From positions 744,001 to 808,000 of the forward strand of contig LARU01000002.1 of assembly GCA_001274695.2 (NCBI GenBank): a stretch of 64,000 nucleotides of DNA, read 5' to 3'. Position numbers and translations under genes: made by a program. Below the pieces are notes generated by a model. The model was not told the DNA's origin. It saw nothing but the letters and a program-made list of their open reading frames with translations, and did no database searches. The DNA comes from Azoarcus sp. PA01. GTDB lineage: Bacteria > Pseudomonadota > Gammaproteobacteria > Burkholderiales > Rhodocyclaceae. Position 1 is the stretch's first letter. Every line of letters starts with the position of its first letter. Below, in pieces: positions 50,656 to 59,461 of the stretch.

Positions 50656-51504
50656 TCACGCCTGTCTCGCATCCGCGACCGGCACCGCGTGCTCGACGAG
50701 CAGCGTATATACCCGTCGACTGTCCGCGCGCAGCACCTGGACCTTCATGTCTCCGAGGATCACGGTGTCGCCACGCTGCGGCAACCGGCCGAGCGCGCGG
50801 ATCACCAGGCCGCCGATCGTATCGACGTCGGCGTCGCTGAAATTGGTCGCGAAAGCGGTGTTGAAGTCGGCGATCTCGGTCGTCGCCTTGACCCGGTAAC
50901 GCCCGTCCTGCATGAGCCGGATGTTGTCGCCGGCGAAGTCGCTGTCGTATTCGTCCTCGATTTCTCCGACGATCTGCTCGAGCACGTCCTCGATCGTCAC
51001 GAGCCCGGCGACCCCGCCGTACTCGTCGACGACGATCGCCATGTGGTTGCGGCTGACGCGAAAATCGCGCAGCAGCACGTTCAGGCGCTTGGTCTCCGGC
51101 ACGAACACCGCCGGTCGCAACGCCTCGCGCAACTCGAACTCCTGCCCGACGAAATAACGCAGCAGGTCCTTCGCGAGAAAGATGCCGACGACGTCGTCCT
51201 TGCTTTCGCCGACGGTCGGAAAGCGCGAATGGCCGGTCTCGATGACGAAGCTGGCGATCTTGTCCATCGGGTCGTCGACCCCGATCACCTCCATCTGAGA
51301 ACGCGGCACCATGACGTCGCTGACCTGCAGGTCCGACATCTGCAGCGTGCCTTCGATGATCGAGAGCGCATCGGCATCGAGCAGGTTGCGCTCGAACGCC
51401 GAGTGCAGCAGCGCCATCAGTTCGCCGCGGTCTTCGGGCTCGCGCGACAGCAGCGCCGAAAGGCGCTCGAGCAATGAAAGGGGTTTACCGGGGAGGCTGT
51501 CCAT
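50656..51504 (-). CDS. corC: CorC/HlyC-type CBS-domain protein (YbeX)
   Basis: Cytosolic CBS-pair protein of the CorC family, linked to magnesium/cobalt efflux and, in the ybeZYX operon, to ribosome-related functions. It has 282 residues: an N-terminal helical part (LMALLHSAFERNLLDADALSIIEGTLQMSDL), two CBS domains (VMVPRSQMEVIG to VDEYGGVAGLVTIEDVLEQIVGEIEDEYD) and a C-terminal CorC_HlyC transporter-associated domain. It lacks the membrane domain of true transporters. It lies 49 bp after ybeY. Confidence 0.94.
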   Translation of the reverse strand: MDSLPGKPLSLLERLSALLSREPEDRGELMALLHSAFERNLLDADALSIIEGTLQMSDLQVSDVMVPRSQMEVIGVDDPMDKIASFVIETGHSRFPTVGESKDDVVGIFLAKDLLRYFVGQEFELREALRPAVFVPETKRLNVLLRDFRVSRNHMAIVVDEYGGVAGLVTIEDVLEQIVGEIEDEYDSDFAGDNIRLMQDGRYRVKATTEIADFNTAFATNFSDADVDTIGGLVIRALGRLPQRGDTVILGDMKVQVLRADSRRVYTLLVEHAVPVADARQA

Positions 51505-51553
51505 GGAGTCGGTGTCGTCGAGAAGGCACGCTCAGGCGTATGGATGGCACGCC

Positions 51554-52018
51554 TCAGGCGTAGGGGTTCGGATAGCCGAGCGTGGCGAGCACGCGCGTTT
51601 CGAGGGTTTCCATTTCCTCGGCCTCGTCGGGCGCTTCGTGGTCGAACCCCTGCAGGTGGAGCATGCCGTGCACGATCAGGTGCGCGAAATGGGCCTCGAG
51701 CGGTTTGCCCTGCTCGGCCGCCTCGCGCGCGACAACCGGTACGCACAGCACGAGATCCCCGGCGAGCCGCTCGCTTTCGTCGTAGACGAACGTCAGCACG
51801 TTGGTCGCGTAATCCTTGCCGCGATAATCCCGGTTCAGGCGCCGCCCTTCGGCTTCGCCGACGAGGCGGACGGTCAGCTCGGCGTCGCCGTGCAGCGCGG
51901 CGAGCGCCCAGCGCCGGACGAGCGCGCCGACCGGCGAACGGGCCCGGTTCTCGGCCCCGATCGCCCGTTGCACCGTCAGCGCGAGGCGAGGCGGCGCAGT
52001 GTCGATGGCCACGCTCAC
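51554..52018 (-). CDS. ybeY: YbeY, rRNA maturation endoribonuclease
   Basis: Zn-dependent RNase involved in 16S rRNA 3'-end processing and 70S quality control. It has 154 residues. The metal site is the motif [12 protein letters not shown], and the substrate region includes [17 protein letters not shown]. It overlaps ybeZ by 4 bp. Confidence 0.97.
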   Translation of the reverse strand: MSVAIDTAPPRLALTVQRAIGAENRARSPVGALVRRWALAALHGDAELTVRLVGEAEGRRLNRDYRGKDYATNVLTFVYDESERLAGDLVLCVPVVAREAAEQGKPLEAHFAHLIVHGMLHLQGFDHEAPDEAEEMETLETRVLATLGYPNPYA

Positions 52019-52986
52019 GGCTTGCGCGCGAGCGCAGCCTGGGCGTCGCGCGCGGTCTGGTTGTCGTAGGCCTCGACAATGCGCGCCACGAGCGGGTGGC
52101 GCACGACGTCTTCCTTCTGGAACTCGGTGAAGGCGATGCCGCGCACCGTCGCGAGCACTTCGCGCGCTTCAAGCAGGCCGCTGCGGTTGCCGCGCGGCAG
52201 GTCTACCTGCGTGAGATCGCCGGTGACGACCGCCTTCGCGCCGATGCCGATACGCGTCAGGAACATCTTCATCTGCTCGGGCGTCGTGTTCTGCGCCTCG
52301 TCGAGGATGATGAACGCGTGGTTCAGCGTGCGCCCGCGCATGAACGCGAGCGGCGCGATCTCGATGCTGCCACGCTCGAAGAGCTTGGCGACGCGATCGA
52401 AGCCCATCAGGTCGTACAGGGCGTCGTACAGCGGGCGCAGATACGGGTCGACTTTCTGCGCCAGGTCGCCGGGCAGGAAGCCGAGGCGCTCGCCCGCTTC
52501 GACCGCCGGGCGCGTCAGGATGATGCGCTCGACGAGCTGGCGCTCGAACGCGTCGACGGCGCTCGCGACCGCGAGATAGGTCTTGCCGGTTCCGGCCGGG
52601 CCGATGCCGAACGTGATGTCGTGTGCCTGGATGTTGCGCAGGTAGTCGATCTGGCGCGGCGTGCGTCCGTGCAGTTCACTCTTGCGCGTCAGCAGCGCCG
52701 GCGCCGGCTGGTCGGACTGGCGGCGGTTCGCGAGCTCGATCAGCCCGAGCTGGATGTCGTCGACCGAGAGGTGCTCGTCGGCCTGTTCGTAGAACTCGCC
52801 GAGCGCTTTTGCCGCGAGCTGCATCTGCGCGGGACTGCCCTGCAGCGTGAAACATTCGCCGCGACGCGCGATCGTCACGTCGTACGCCGTTTCGATCTGG
52901 CGCAGGTTCTCGTCGAGCGCGCCGCACAGGTTGGCAAGCCGCTCGTTGTCGACCGGCTCGAGGACCACTTCCGTCGGACGCCCCAT
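52015..52986 (-). CDS. ybeZ: YbeZ, PhoH-like ATPase
   Basis: PhoH-family P-loop ATPase that partners with YbeY in RNA metabolism. It has 323 residues: an N-terminal KH-like region, Walker [13 protein letters not shown] near residue 130, and Walker [25 protein letters not shown]. The ATG directly precedes the ybeY-overlapping unit and lies immediately after the miaB stop codon with no gap. Confidence 0.96.
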   Translation of the reverse strand: MGRPTEVVLEPVDNERLANLCGALDENLRQIETAYDVTIARRGECFTLQGSPAQMQLAAKALGEFYEQADEHLSVDDIQLGLIELANRRQSDQPAPALLTRKSELHGRTPRQIDYLRNIQAHDITFGIGPAGTGKTYLAVASAVDAFERQLVERIILTRPAVEAGERLGFLPGDLAQKVDPYLRPLYDALYDLMGFDRVAKLFERGSIEIAPLAFMRGRTLNHAFIILDEAQNTTPEQMKMFLTRIGIGAKAVVTGDLTQVDLPRGNRSGLLEAREVLATVRGIAFTEFQKEDVVRHPLVARIVEAYDNQTARDAQAALARKP

Positions 52987-54324
52987 TCAACTCTCCGTGG
53001 TGACGATTTCGCCGCGCAGGCTGTGCGGCAGGGCGGCAGTGATCGTCAGGTCGACGAACTGCCCGATGAGGCGCGGATTGCCGACGAAATTGACGACGCG
53101 GTTGTTGCCGGTGCGCGCCGCCAGTTCATTCGCATCCTTGCGCGACAGTCCTTCGACGAGCGCGCGCTCGACCCGCCCGACCATCGCCTGGCTGATCGCC
53201 TGCGCCTGTTCGTCGATGCGCTTTTGCAGCCGCGCGAGCCAGCGCAGCTTGGTTTCCTGCGGCACCGGGTCGGCGAGATCCGACGCCGGCGTGCCGGGCC
53301 GCGGGCTATAGACGAAGCTGAACGAGGCGTCGAAACCGACTTCGTCGATGAGCTTCATCGTCTTCTCGAAATCCTCTTCGGTCTCGCCGGGGAAGCCGAC
53401 GATGAAGTCGGACGACAGCGACAGGTCCGGGCGCGCCGCGCGCAGCTTCCTGACGACCGATTTGAACTCCAGCACCGAATAGCCGCGCTTCATCGCCGCG
53501 AGGATGCGATCCGAGCCGGACTGCACCGGCAGATGCAGGTGGCTGACGAGCTTCGGGATCTCCGCGTACGCGTCGAACACTCCCTGCGTCATCTCGCGCG
53601 GGTGCGACGTCGTGAAGCGCAGGCGCTCGATGCCGGGAATCTCCGCGACGCATTCGAGCAGGAACGCGAAGTCGCCCTGCTCGCCGCCGTCGCGCGTGAT
53701 CTCGCCCCGCCACGCGTTGACGTTCTGCCCGAGCAGCGTGACTTCCCTGACGCCCTGCTCGGCGAGCGCCGCGACTTCGGCGAGCACGTCGTCGAGCGGG
53801 CGCGACACTTCCTCGCCGCGCGTGTAGGGCACGACGCAGAACGTGCAGTACTTCGAGCAGCCTTCCATGATCGACACGAAAGCGCTCGCGCCCTCGACCC
53901 GCGCCGGCGGCATGTTGTCGAACTTCTCGATCTCCGGGAACGAGATATCGACCTGCGAGCGGCCGCTGTGGCGCCGTTCGGCGATCAGCTGCGGCAGGCG
54001 GTGCAGCGTCTGCGGGCCGAACACGACGTCGACGTACGGCGCCCGGGCGACGATCGCATCGCCTTCCTGGCTCGCGACGCAACCGCCGACACCGATGATC
54101 AGGTTCGGGTTCGACTGTTTCAGATGCTTGACGCGACCGAGGTCGTGGAACACGCGCTCCTGCGCCTTCTCGCGCACTGAGCAGGTGTTGAAGAGGATTA
54201 CGTCCGCCTCTTCCGGGTTGTCGGTCTTCTCCAGCTCTTCGCTGGCGCCGAGCACGTCCGCCATTTTGTCGGAATCGTACTCGTTCATCTGGCACCCGAA
54301 GGTGCGGATGTAGAGTTTCTTCAT
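52987..54324 (-). CDS. miaB: MiaB, tRNA-2-methylthio-N6-isopentenyladenosine synthase
   Basis: Radical SAM methylthiotransferase acting on A37 of tRNAs reading UNN codons. It has 445 residues. The N-terminal UPF0004 cluster Cys are in [22 protein letters not shown] and GGCVASQEG; the radical SAM cluster is [16 protein letters not shown]; a C-terminal TRAM domain follows. It heads miaB-ybeZ-ybeY-corC-lnt and is divergent from the tRNA-Met gene. Confidence 0.98.
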   Translation of the reverse strand: MKKLYIRTFGCQMNEYDSDKMADVLGASEELEKTDNPEEADVILFNTCSVREKAQERVFHDLGRVKHLKQSNPNLIIGVGGCVASQEGDAIVARAPYVDVVFGPQTLHRLPQLIAERRHSGRSQVDISFPEIEKFDNMPPARVEGASAFVSIMEGCSKYCTFCVVPYTRGEEVSRPLDDVLAEVAALAEQGVREVTLLGQNVNAWRGEITRDGGEQGDFAFLLECVAEIPGIERLRFTTSHPREMTQGVFDAYAEIPKLVSHLHLPVQSGSDRILAAMKRGYSVLEFKSVVRKLRAARPDLSLSSDFIVGFPGETEEDFEKTMKLIDEVGFDASFSFVYSPRPGTPASDLADPVPQETKLRWLARLQKRIDEQAQAISQAMVGRVERALVEGLSRKDANELAARTGNNRVVNFVGNPRLIGQFVDLTITAALPHSLRGEIVTTES

Positions 54325-54333
54325 CAGCGCGTC

Positions 54334-54363
54334 TTGACGCCTCGTTTCCCAAACCTATATATT
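54334..54363 (+). promoter_or_regulatory. Promoter of the tRNA-Met gene
   Basis: TTGACG (54334-54339) with TATATA or TATATT (54356-54363) at 16-18 bp spacing resembles sigma-70 boxes. It would start transcription a few bases before the mature tRNA. Confidence 0.65.
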
Positions 54364-54376
54364 AGCAGGCTCGCGT

Positions 54377-54453
54377 GGTGATGTAGCTCAGACGGTTAGA
54401 GCGATGGATTCATAACCCATAGGTCGGCGGTTCGATTCCGCCCATCACCACCA
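54377..54453 (+). tRNA. tRNA-Met (anticodon CAT)
   Basis: 77-nt cloverleaf: acceptor GGTGATG pairs with CATCACC, D-arm GCTCAGACGGTTAGAGC, anticodon loop TTCATAA, T-arm GGCGGTTCGATTCCGCC, and an encoded CCA end. The paired first base of the acceptor stem shows it is not the initiator tRNA. The anticodon stem ATGGA/CCCAT has an A:C at its last pair (31-39). The CAT anticodon could also belong to a lysidine-modified tRNA-Ile, but the acceptor and arm sequences fit elongator Met better. Confidence 0.93.
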
Positions 54454-54463
54454 CACGTTTTCG

Positions 54464-54497
54464 AAAGCCGTTGATCCGCGAGGTTCAACGGCTTTTT
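54464..54497 (+). terminator. Intrinsic terminator of the tRNA-Met gene
   Basis: AAAGCCGTTGA and TCAACGGCTTT form an 11-bp stem with a 10-nt loop, followed by more T residues. Confidence 0.85.
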
Positions 54498-54558
54498 CAT
54501 GCCCGAGCCCGGTGAGCCTCGGGGACGCATTCCCATGCTCTCCGACCGGCAGGGAAAT

Positions 54559-55044
54559 TTACTTCTTCCCCGCCGCCGCGGAGTCGAGGTAAGAGATGCC
54601 CCACGGACCCGTCCCGTGAATCTGCACGATCGTCTCCTCGTTGCTCGTATACGCAAACATCGGCATGCCGGCCGGAATCATCGTCACGCCGCCAGGCGGA
54701 TAGGCTCTGGCTTTCGCTTTGTCGACCGTCTCCCCGACTCCCAGATGGAAAGTGCCCGAGAGCACTGTAACGCGTTCCAACAGCGGGTGCGTGTGCAGCG
54801 GAATCGTGAAGTTCGGCGGAAGCTTCAGGCGGAAAGTGAGCGGCCCCGCCTGCTTCAGATCACCTTCCAATACCGCGAGTTGCGCGCCTGGGCCGACCGA
54901 GGGCGCATCGGCCCATTTGATTTCCGACGGAACAATCGAAATGAGGCCCTCGTCGGTACCGGTCTCCGCTGCCAGAGCCGCAGGCGCGATGAGACCGCCC
55001 AGGATGAATGCCGCTGACGCCGTAACGAATTTAAGGCTGCGCAT
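54559..55044 (-). CDS. Exported cupin-domain protein
   Basis: Protein of 161 residues with a Sec-type signal peptide (MRSLKFVTASAAFILGGLIAPAALAA) and one cupin domain. Likely metal ligands lie in IPLHTHPLLERVTVLSGTFHLGVGE and in the late strand region around VQIHGTGPWGI. The start has a TGAGGCAG Shine-Dalgarno sequence. No enzyme can be named; small periplasmic cupins include dioxygenase-like and sugar-binding types. It lies between the tRNA and the LysR gene, in the same orientation as the latter. The 272 bp between them shows no gene. Confidence 0.75.
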   Translation of the reverse strand: MRSLKFVTASAAFILGGLIAPAALAAETGTDEGLISIVPSEIKWADAPSVGPGAQLAVLEGDLKQAGPLTFRLKLPPNFTIPLHTHPLLERVTVLSGTFHLGVGETVDKAKARAYPPGGVTMIPAGMPMFAYTSNEETIVQIHGTGPWGISYLDSAAAGKK

Positions 55045-55316
55045 GATCTGCCTCACTATGACTGGCTGTTGCATGGCGGGGACGTCCTCGGGACTGTTCG
55101 ACCGCGCTCGGCTCCGCGCCGACCCTCTGTCGACGATGAGTTCCCCGCCCTCTCGCCTTTCGCTCCTGCGCGACGATGAAGGCTGCCACGCAACGCGTGA
55201 GTGAATGCGTTCGGGTCGCGCATGAAAAGGCAATTCAATTCAAGCACGCGGAGCCGGGAAATCCAGCGCTTGTGAGTGAGCTGCGGCCGCGAGAATCGTC
55301 ACCCACCCCCCGCTTT

Positions 55317-56222
55317 TCACGGCGCGAGCGACGTCGATAACAGTTCCTGGATCAGCGCGCGCAGCCAGCGGTTGCCGGGATCGTTGTTGTAGCGCTCGTG
55401 CCAGTGCTGCTTGACCGCGTATTCGGGCAGCGCGAAAGGCACCGGGTACACGCGCAGCCGCTCCTCGTCGGCGAGCAGTTCGCCCAGGCGCTGAGGAATC
55501 GTCACGAGCAGCGCGGTGCGCTCGACGACGTAGGCGATGCCGACGAAGCTCGGGATGCGCAGCACGACGCGGCGCTTGATGTCCTGGCGCGCGATCTCGC
55601 GGTCGATGATCAGGTGGCCGGTGCCGGAAGTGCTGACGACGGCATGCTCTTCGGCTTCGAACTGCGCCAGCGTCAGGCCGCCCCGAATCCGCGGGTGCGT
55701 CGCGCTCGCCATGCAGACGTAATGCGGCCGGAACAGCGCCTGCTGGTAGAAGCCGGCTTCGAGCTGCGGCATGAAGCCGAGTGCGACGTCGACCTCGCCC
55801 GACTCGAGCATCGCGGCAGTGCTCGCCGACAGATTCGCGATGTCGATATGGATGCCCGGCGCGACGGTGCGCAACCGCTCCCACAGCCGCGGCAGCAGCA
55901 CGAGCTGGCTGATGTCGGTCATCGCGAGACGGAAGGTGCGGCGAGCCCGCGTCGGATCGAATTCGGCGCGATGCCCCGAAGCGGCCGCGACCGCCGTGAC
56001 GGCAACCCGGATCGGCTCGGCCAGCTCCTCGCCGAGCGGCGTCGGCTCCATGCCCGCCGACGTGCGCACGAACAGCGGGTCGGCGAAATGCTCGCGCAGC
56101 TTGCCGAGCGCGATGCTCACGGCCGGCTGGCCGAGCCCGAGATTCTCGGCTGCACGGCTGACGCTGCGCGTCTTGTAGATTTCGTCGAAGACGCTCAACT
56201 GACGGATTTCGAGAGTTTCCAT
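55317..56222 (-). CDS. LysR-type regulator, divergent from the gentisate operon
   Basis: Transcription regulator of 301 residues: a winged HTH with FDEIYKTRSVSRAAENLGLGQPAVSIALGKLREHFADPLFVRT and an effector-binding domain resembling NahR/NodD-type LysR proteins. Aromatic-acid effectors are known for that branch; 3-hydroxybenzoate or gentisate is the natural guess here. A GAGTGAGG Shine-Dalgarno sequence precedes the ATG. The gene is divergent from gentisate dioxygenase; a palindrome 12 bp before its start suggests autoregulation. Confidence 0.92.
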   Translation of the reverse strand: METLEIRQLSVFDEIYKTRSVSRAAENLGLGQPAVSIALGKLREHFADPLFVRTSAGMEPTPLGEELAEPIRVAVTAVAAASGHRAEFDPTRARRTFRLAMTDISQLVLLPRLWERLRTVAPGIHIDIANLSASTAAMLESGEVDVALGFMPQLEAGFYQQALFRPHYVCMASATHPRIRGGLTLAQFEAEEHAVVSTSGTGHLIIDREIARQDIKRRVVLRIPSFVGIAYVVERTALLVTIPQRLGELLADEERLRVYPVPFALPEYAVKQHWHERYNNDPGNRWLRALIQELLSTSLAP

Positions 56223-56233
56223 CGCCTCACTCT

Positions 56234-56272
56234 ATTCGTTTTTCGAATAAAGCGCATTCGATGCAACGAATG
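56234..56272. promoter_or_regulatory. Tandem palindromic operators in the LysR-gentisate gap
   Basis: Two related inverted repeats lie about two helical turns apart: ATTCG-N5-CGAAT at 56234-56248 and CATTCG-N6-CGAATG at 56255-56272. Both fit the LysR-type T-N11-A layout. The second overlaps a candidate -35 (TGGATT, 56271-56276) which, with 17 bp spacing, leads to TACATT (56294-56299) in the direction of gentisate dioxygenase. Confidence 0.7.
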
Positions 56273-56321
56273 GATTGAATGTCTGCTGTTCAGTACATTT
56301 CGCCCATCGATAACAATTTTA

Positions 56322-56335
56322 TTGATCTAGATCAA
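56322..56335. promoter_or_regulatory. Perfect FNR/Anr-type box upstream of gentisate dioxygenase
   Basis: TTGATCTAGATCAA matches the FNR consensus TTGAT-N4-ATCAA exactly and is a full palindrome. It is centred 49-50 bp before the dioxygenase ATG and downstream of the candidate TACATT -10 box, a place where binding would be expected to repress. A second, looser repeat, ATTGAT-N5-ATCAAT, follows at 56340-56356. Confidence 0.6.
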
Positions 56336-56377
56336 AAGAATTGATCGAAAATCAATACCCAAAGGAGGAGTGCAGTC

Positions 56378-57415
56378 ATGTCGGAACTCGGAACTCTTGA
56401 AGATCTGCCGGCCGATTACCGGCAGGCGCTGGCCGCTCAGAACCTCGTGCCGCTGTGGCCCAGCCTGCGCGCGGTGCTGCCGCACGGCCAGCCCGGCCCG
56501 CGCACCCGCGCGACGATGTGGTCGTACGAGAGCCTGCGGCCGCTGCTGATGCAGGCCGGCGAGCTGACGCCGATCGAGAAGGCCGAGCGCCGCGTCCTCG
56601 TGCTCGCGAACCCCGGGCACGGCCTCGAGAAGATGCAGGCGAGTTCGAGCATGTACCTCGGCATGCAGTTGCTGCTGCCGGGCGAATGGGCACCCGCGCA
56701 CCGGCACACGCCGAACGCGGTGCGCATGATCGTCGAAGGGACCGGCGCCTACACGACGGTCAATGGCGAAAAATGCCCGATGCAGCGCGGCGACCTGATC
56801 CTCACTCCGACCGGGCTGTGGCACGAGCACGGCCATGACGGCGACGAAGCGGTCGTGTGGCTCGACGTGCTCGACTTGCCGCTGGTCTACTACATGGAAG
56901 CGTCGTACGCCGTCGAAGGCGAGAAGCAGGACGTCGCCCGCGGCCAGCGCGACCGCGAATACCTGCGCGGCGGCATCGTGCCGAGCCCGGTGTTCACGCG
57001 CGACACGTCGGCCTATCCGATGCTGCGCTACCCGTGGGCCGACGTGCGCGCGGCGCTCGAAGCGCTCGCCGCCGACCGTCCCGGCATCGAAGGAGTGCAG
57101 GTCGCCTACGTGAGCCCCGAAGACGGCAGCGACTGTCAGAATATCCTCGGTTTCTCGGCGCTGATGCTGCGGCCGGGCGAGACGCTCGCGCTGCCGGTGC
57201 GCTCGCCGGCGATGGTGTTCCACGTCATCGAAGGCGGCACAATGGTTTCGAGCGATGACGCCCGGTTCGCGCTTGCCGAAGCGGATACCTGCTGCGTACC
57301 CGGCTTTGCGCGCGTAACGTTGAAGAACCGCTCGGCGACCGAACCCGCGTTCATCTTCATCGCCGACGAGTCCCCGCTGCACCGCAAGCTCGGACTCTAC
57401 GAAGTCCGCCCCTGA
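56378..57415 (+). CDS. Gentisate 1,2-dioxygenase
   Basis: Fe(II) ring-cleavage enzyme converting gentisate and O2 to maleylpyruvate. It has 345 residues with two cupin domains. The N-terminal cupin carries the likely iron ligands His108 and His110 (PAHRHTPNAVRMIVEGTGAYT) and His149 (WHEHGHDGD). The C-terminal cupin has lost the His ligands, as in the known bicupin enzymes. AAAGGAGGAG lies 7 bases before the ATG, a very strong ribosome-binding site. It is the first gene of the four-gene 3-hydroxybenzoate/gentisate set. Confidence 0.95.
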   Translation: MSELGTLEDLPADYRQALAAQNLVPLWPSLRAVLPHGQPGPRTRATMWSYESLRPLLMQAGELTPIEKAERRVLVLANPGHGLEKMQASSSMYLGMQLLLPGEWAPAHRHTPNAVRMIVEGTGAYTTVNGEKCPMQRGDLILTPTGLWHEHGHDGDEAVVWLDVLDLPLVYYMEASYAVEGEKQDVARGQRDREYLRGGIVPSPVFTRDTSAYPMLRYPWADVRAALEALAADRPGIEGVQVAYVSPEDGSDCQNILGFSALMLRPGETLALPVRSPAMVFHVIEGGTMVSSDDARFALAEADTCCVPGFARVTLKNRSATEPAFIFIADESPLHRKLGLYEVRP

Positions 57416-57440
57416 TTCGCCTGCCACTGGAGAGATCACG

Positions 57441-58151
57441 ATGAGCCAAGCCGAATACGTTTTCACCCCGCCGCCGGTCCGCTCGCTGCCGGTGCGCGGC
57501 AGCAATGCGCGGTTCCCGATCAACCGCCTGTTCTTCGTCGGCCGCAACTATTACTCGCACTCGGTCGAGATGGGGAATCCGGTGGACAAGGCGACTTCGC
57601 GGCCGTTCTATTTCACCAAGGCGCCTTCGACGCTTACCGAATCCGGCGCGACCGTCGCGTATCCCCCCGGGACAAAGAACTTTCACTACGAGATGGAGCT
57701 CGTCGTCGCGATCGGCGCCCCGGGTTTTCGCGTCGCTGAAGCCGATGCCGAAAAGCTCATCTACGGCTACGCTTGCGGCCTCGACATGACGCGCCGCGAC
57801 CTGCAGCTCGTCGCGCGTGAAGCCGGCCGGCCGTGGGATCTGGGCAAGGACGTCGAGCAGTCGTCCGTCGCGTCCGAGATCGTGCCGAAAGGCGAACTCG
57901 GCGTCGTGTCGCAGGGCGCGCTGACTCTCGCCGTCAATGGCCAGATGAAGCAGTCGTCGAACGTGTCGCTGCTGATCTGGAGCATCCCCGAGATCATCGC
58001 CGACCTGTCGCAGTTCTATCACCTGCAGCCGGGCGACCTGATCTACACCGGCACGCCCGAAGGCGTCGGCGCCGTCAATCCGGGCGACCGGCTCACCGGG
58101 CGGATCGACGGCATCGGCGAGATCAACCTCGTGATCGGCCAGCCGGAGTAA
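57441..58151 (+). CDS. Fumarylpyruvate hydrolase (FAH family)
   Basis: Splits fumarylpyruvate to fumarate and pyruvate, the last step of the gentisate route. It has 236 residues of the fumarylacetoacetate hydrolase fold: FFVGRNYYSHSVEMGNP, FTKAPSTLTESG, the metal-binding NFHYEMELVVAIG, and DLIYTGTPEGVGAVNPGDRLTG. It starts 25 bp after gentisate dioxygenase and is followed by a 102-bp gap. Confidence 0.94.
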   Translation: MSQAEYVFTPPPVRSLPVRGSNARFPINRLFFVGRNYYSHSVEMGNPVDKATSRPFYFTKAPSTLTESGATVAYPPGTKNFHYEMELVVAIGAPGFRVAEADAEKLIYGYACGLDMTRRDLQLVAREAGRPWDLGKDVEQSSVASEIVPKGELGVVSQGALTLAVNGQMKQSSNVSLLIWSIPEIIADLSQFYHLQPGDLIYTGTPEGVGAVNPGDRLTGRIDGIGEINLVIGQPE

Positions 58152-58253
58152 GACAAAGAGAGACACCAGAGAACTGCTTCCGACCGCGAACAGCCGGGCC
58201 GGAACCCGCGGACCGCAGAGAACGGTTCGCGCATCGACACAGAGGAGACGGAC

Positions 58254-59450
58254 ATGAGCGAGACACTTCCCGTAATCGTCACCGGCGGCGGCATTGGCGG
58301 CCTGGCCGCGGCACTGGCGCTCGTGCGCCAGGGGTTTTCGGTCAAGGTGCTGGAGCGGGCGGCCGAGATCGGCGAAATCGGCGCCGGCATCCAGCTCGGC
58401 CCGAACGCTTTCCACGCGTTCGACGCGCTCGGCGTCGGCGACAAGGCGCGCGCCCGCGCGGTCTATACCGACGAGATGGTGATGCACGACGCGCTCGACG
58501 AGAGCCTCGTCGGCCGCATCCCGACCGCGGAAGCGTTCCGCAAGCGCTTCGGCAACCCTTATGCGGTCATTCATCGCGTCGATGTGCACCTGTCGCTGCT
58601 CGAAGGCGCGCAGGAAACCGGCCGCGTCGAGTTTCTGACGTCGACCCGCGCCGAGCGCGTCGAGCAGGACGAGCACGGCGTGACCGTGTTCGACCAGCAC
58701 GGCAGCGCGCACCGCGGCATCGCGCTGATCGGCGCCGACGGCGTCAAGTCCGCGGTGCGCGCGCAGTACGTCAATGACCCGCCGCGCGTCACCGGCCACG
58801 TCGTCTACCGCGCCGTGATCGACAAGAAGGATTTCCCCGAAAACCTGCAGTGGAACGCCGCGAGCATCTGGGTCGGCCCGAACTGCCATCTCGTGCATTA
58901 CCCGTTGCGGGGCGGCGAGCAGTACAACGTCGTCGTGACGTTCCACAGCCGCCAGCAGGAAGAATGGGGCGTCACCGAAGGCAGCCGCGAAGAGGTGCAG
59001 AGCTACTTCCACGGCATCTGCCCGAAAGCGCGCCAGCTGATCGACCTGCCGAAGAGCTGGAAGCGCTGGGCGACCGCCGACCGCGAACCGATCGGCCAGT
59101 GGTCGTTCGGCCGCGTCACGCTGTTGGGCGATGCGGCGCACCCGACGACGCAATACATGGCCCAAGGCGCCTGCATGGCGCTCGAAGACGCCGTGACGCT
59201 CGGCGAAGCGCTGCGCGTGCATGACAACGACTTCGTCAAGGCTTTCGACCTGTACCAGCGTTCGCGCGTCGCCCGCACCGCGCGCATCGTGCTGTCGTCG
59301 CGCGAGATGGGTCGCATCTACCACGCCAAGGGCGTCGAGCGCCTCGTCAGGAACGACCTTTGGAAAGGCCGCACGCCGGAGCGCTTCTACGACGCGATGG
59401 AGTGGCTGTACGGCTGGAACGTCGATAACTGCCTCGCCGCGGCAGCATGA
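58254..59450 (+). CDS. 3-hydroxybenzoate 6-monooxygenase
   Basis: FAD-dependent hydroxylase converting 3-hydroxybenzoate, NADH and O2 to gentisate. It has 398 residues. The FAD dinucleotide motif is VTGGGIGGLAAALAL at the N-terminus, the DG-type motif is LIGADGVKSAVR, and the second FAD motif GD at about 292-293 lies in LLGDAAHPTTQYMAQGACMALEDAV. The pattern matches the 3HB 6-hydroxylases rather than salicylate hydroxylases, and the gene partners support this substrate. CAGAGGAGA precedes the ATG. The 102-bp leader contains a 7-bp CGCGAAC / GTTCGCG inverted repeat. Confidence 0.88.
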   Translation: MSETLPVIVTGGGIGGLAAALALVRQGFSVKVLERAAEIGEIGAGIQLGPNAFHAFDALGVGDKARARAVYTDEMVMHDALDESLVGRIPTAEAFRKRFGNPYAVIHRVDVHLSLLEGAQETGRVEFLTSTRAERVEQDEHGVTVFDQHGSAHRGIALIGADGVKSAVRAQYVNDPPRVTGHVVYRAVIDKKDFPENLQWNAASIWVGPNCHLVHYPLRGGEQYNVVVTFHSRQQEEWGVTEGSREEVQSYFHGICPKARQLIDLPKSWKRWATADREPIGQWSFGRVTLLGDAAHPTTQYMAQGACMALEDAVTLGEALRVHDNDFVKAFDLYQRSRVARTARIVLSSREMGRIYHAKGVERLVRNDLWKGRTPERFYDAMEWLYGWNVDNCLAAAA

Positions 59451-59461
59451 GGGAGCGAGCG

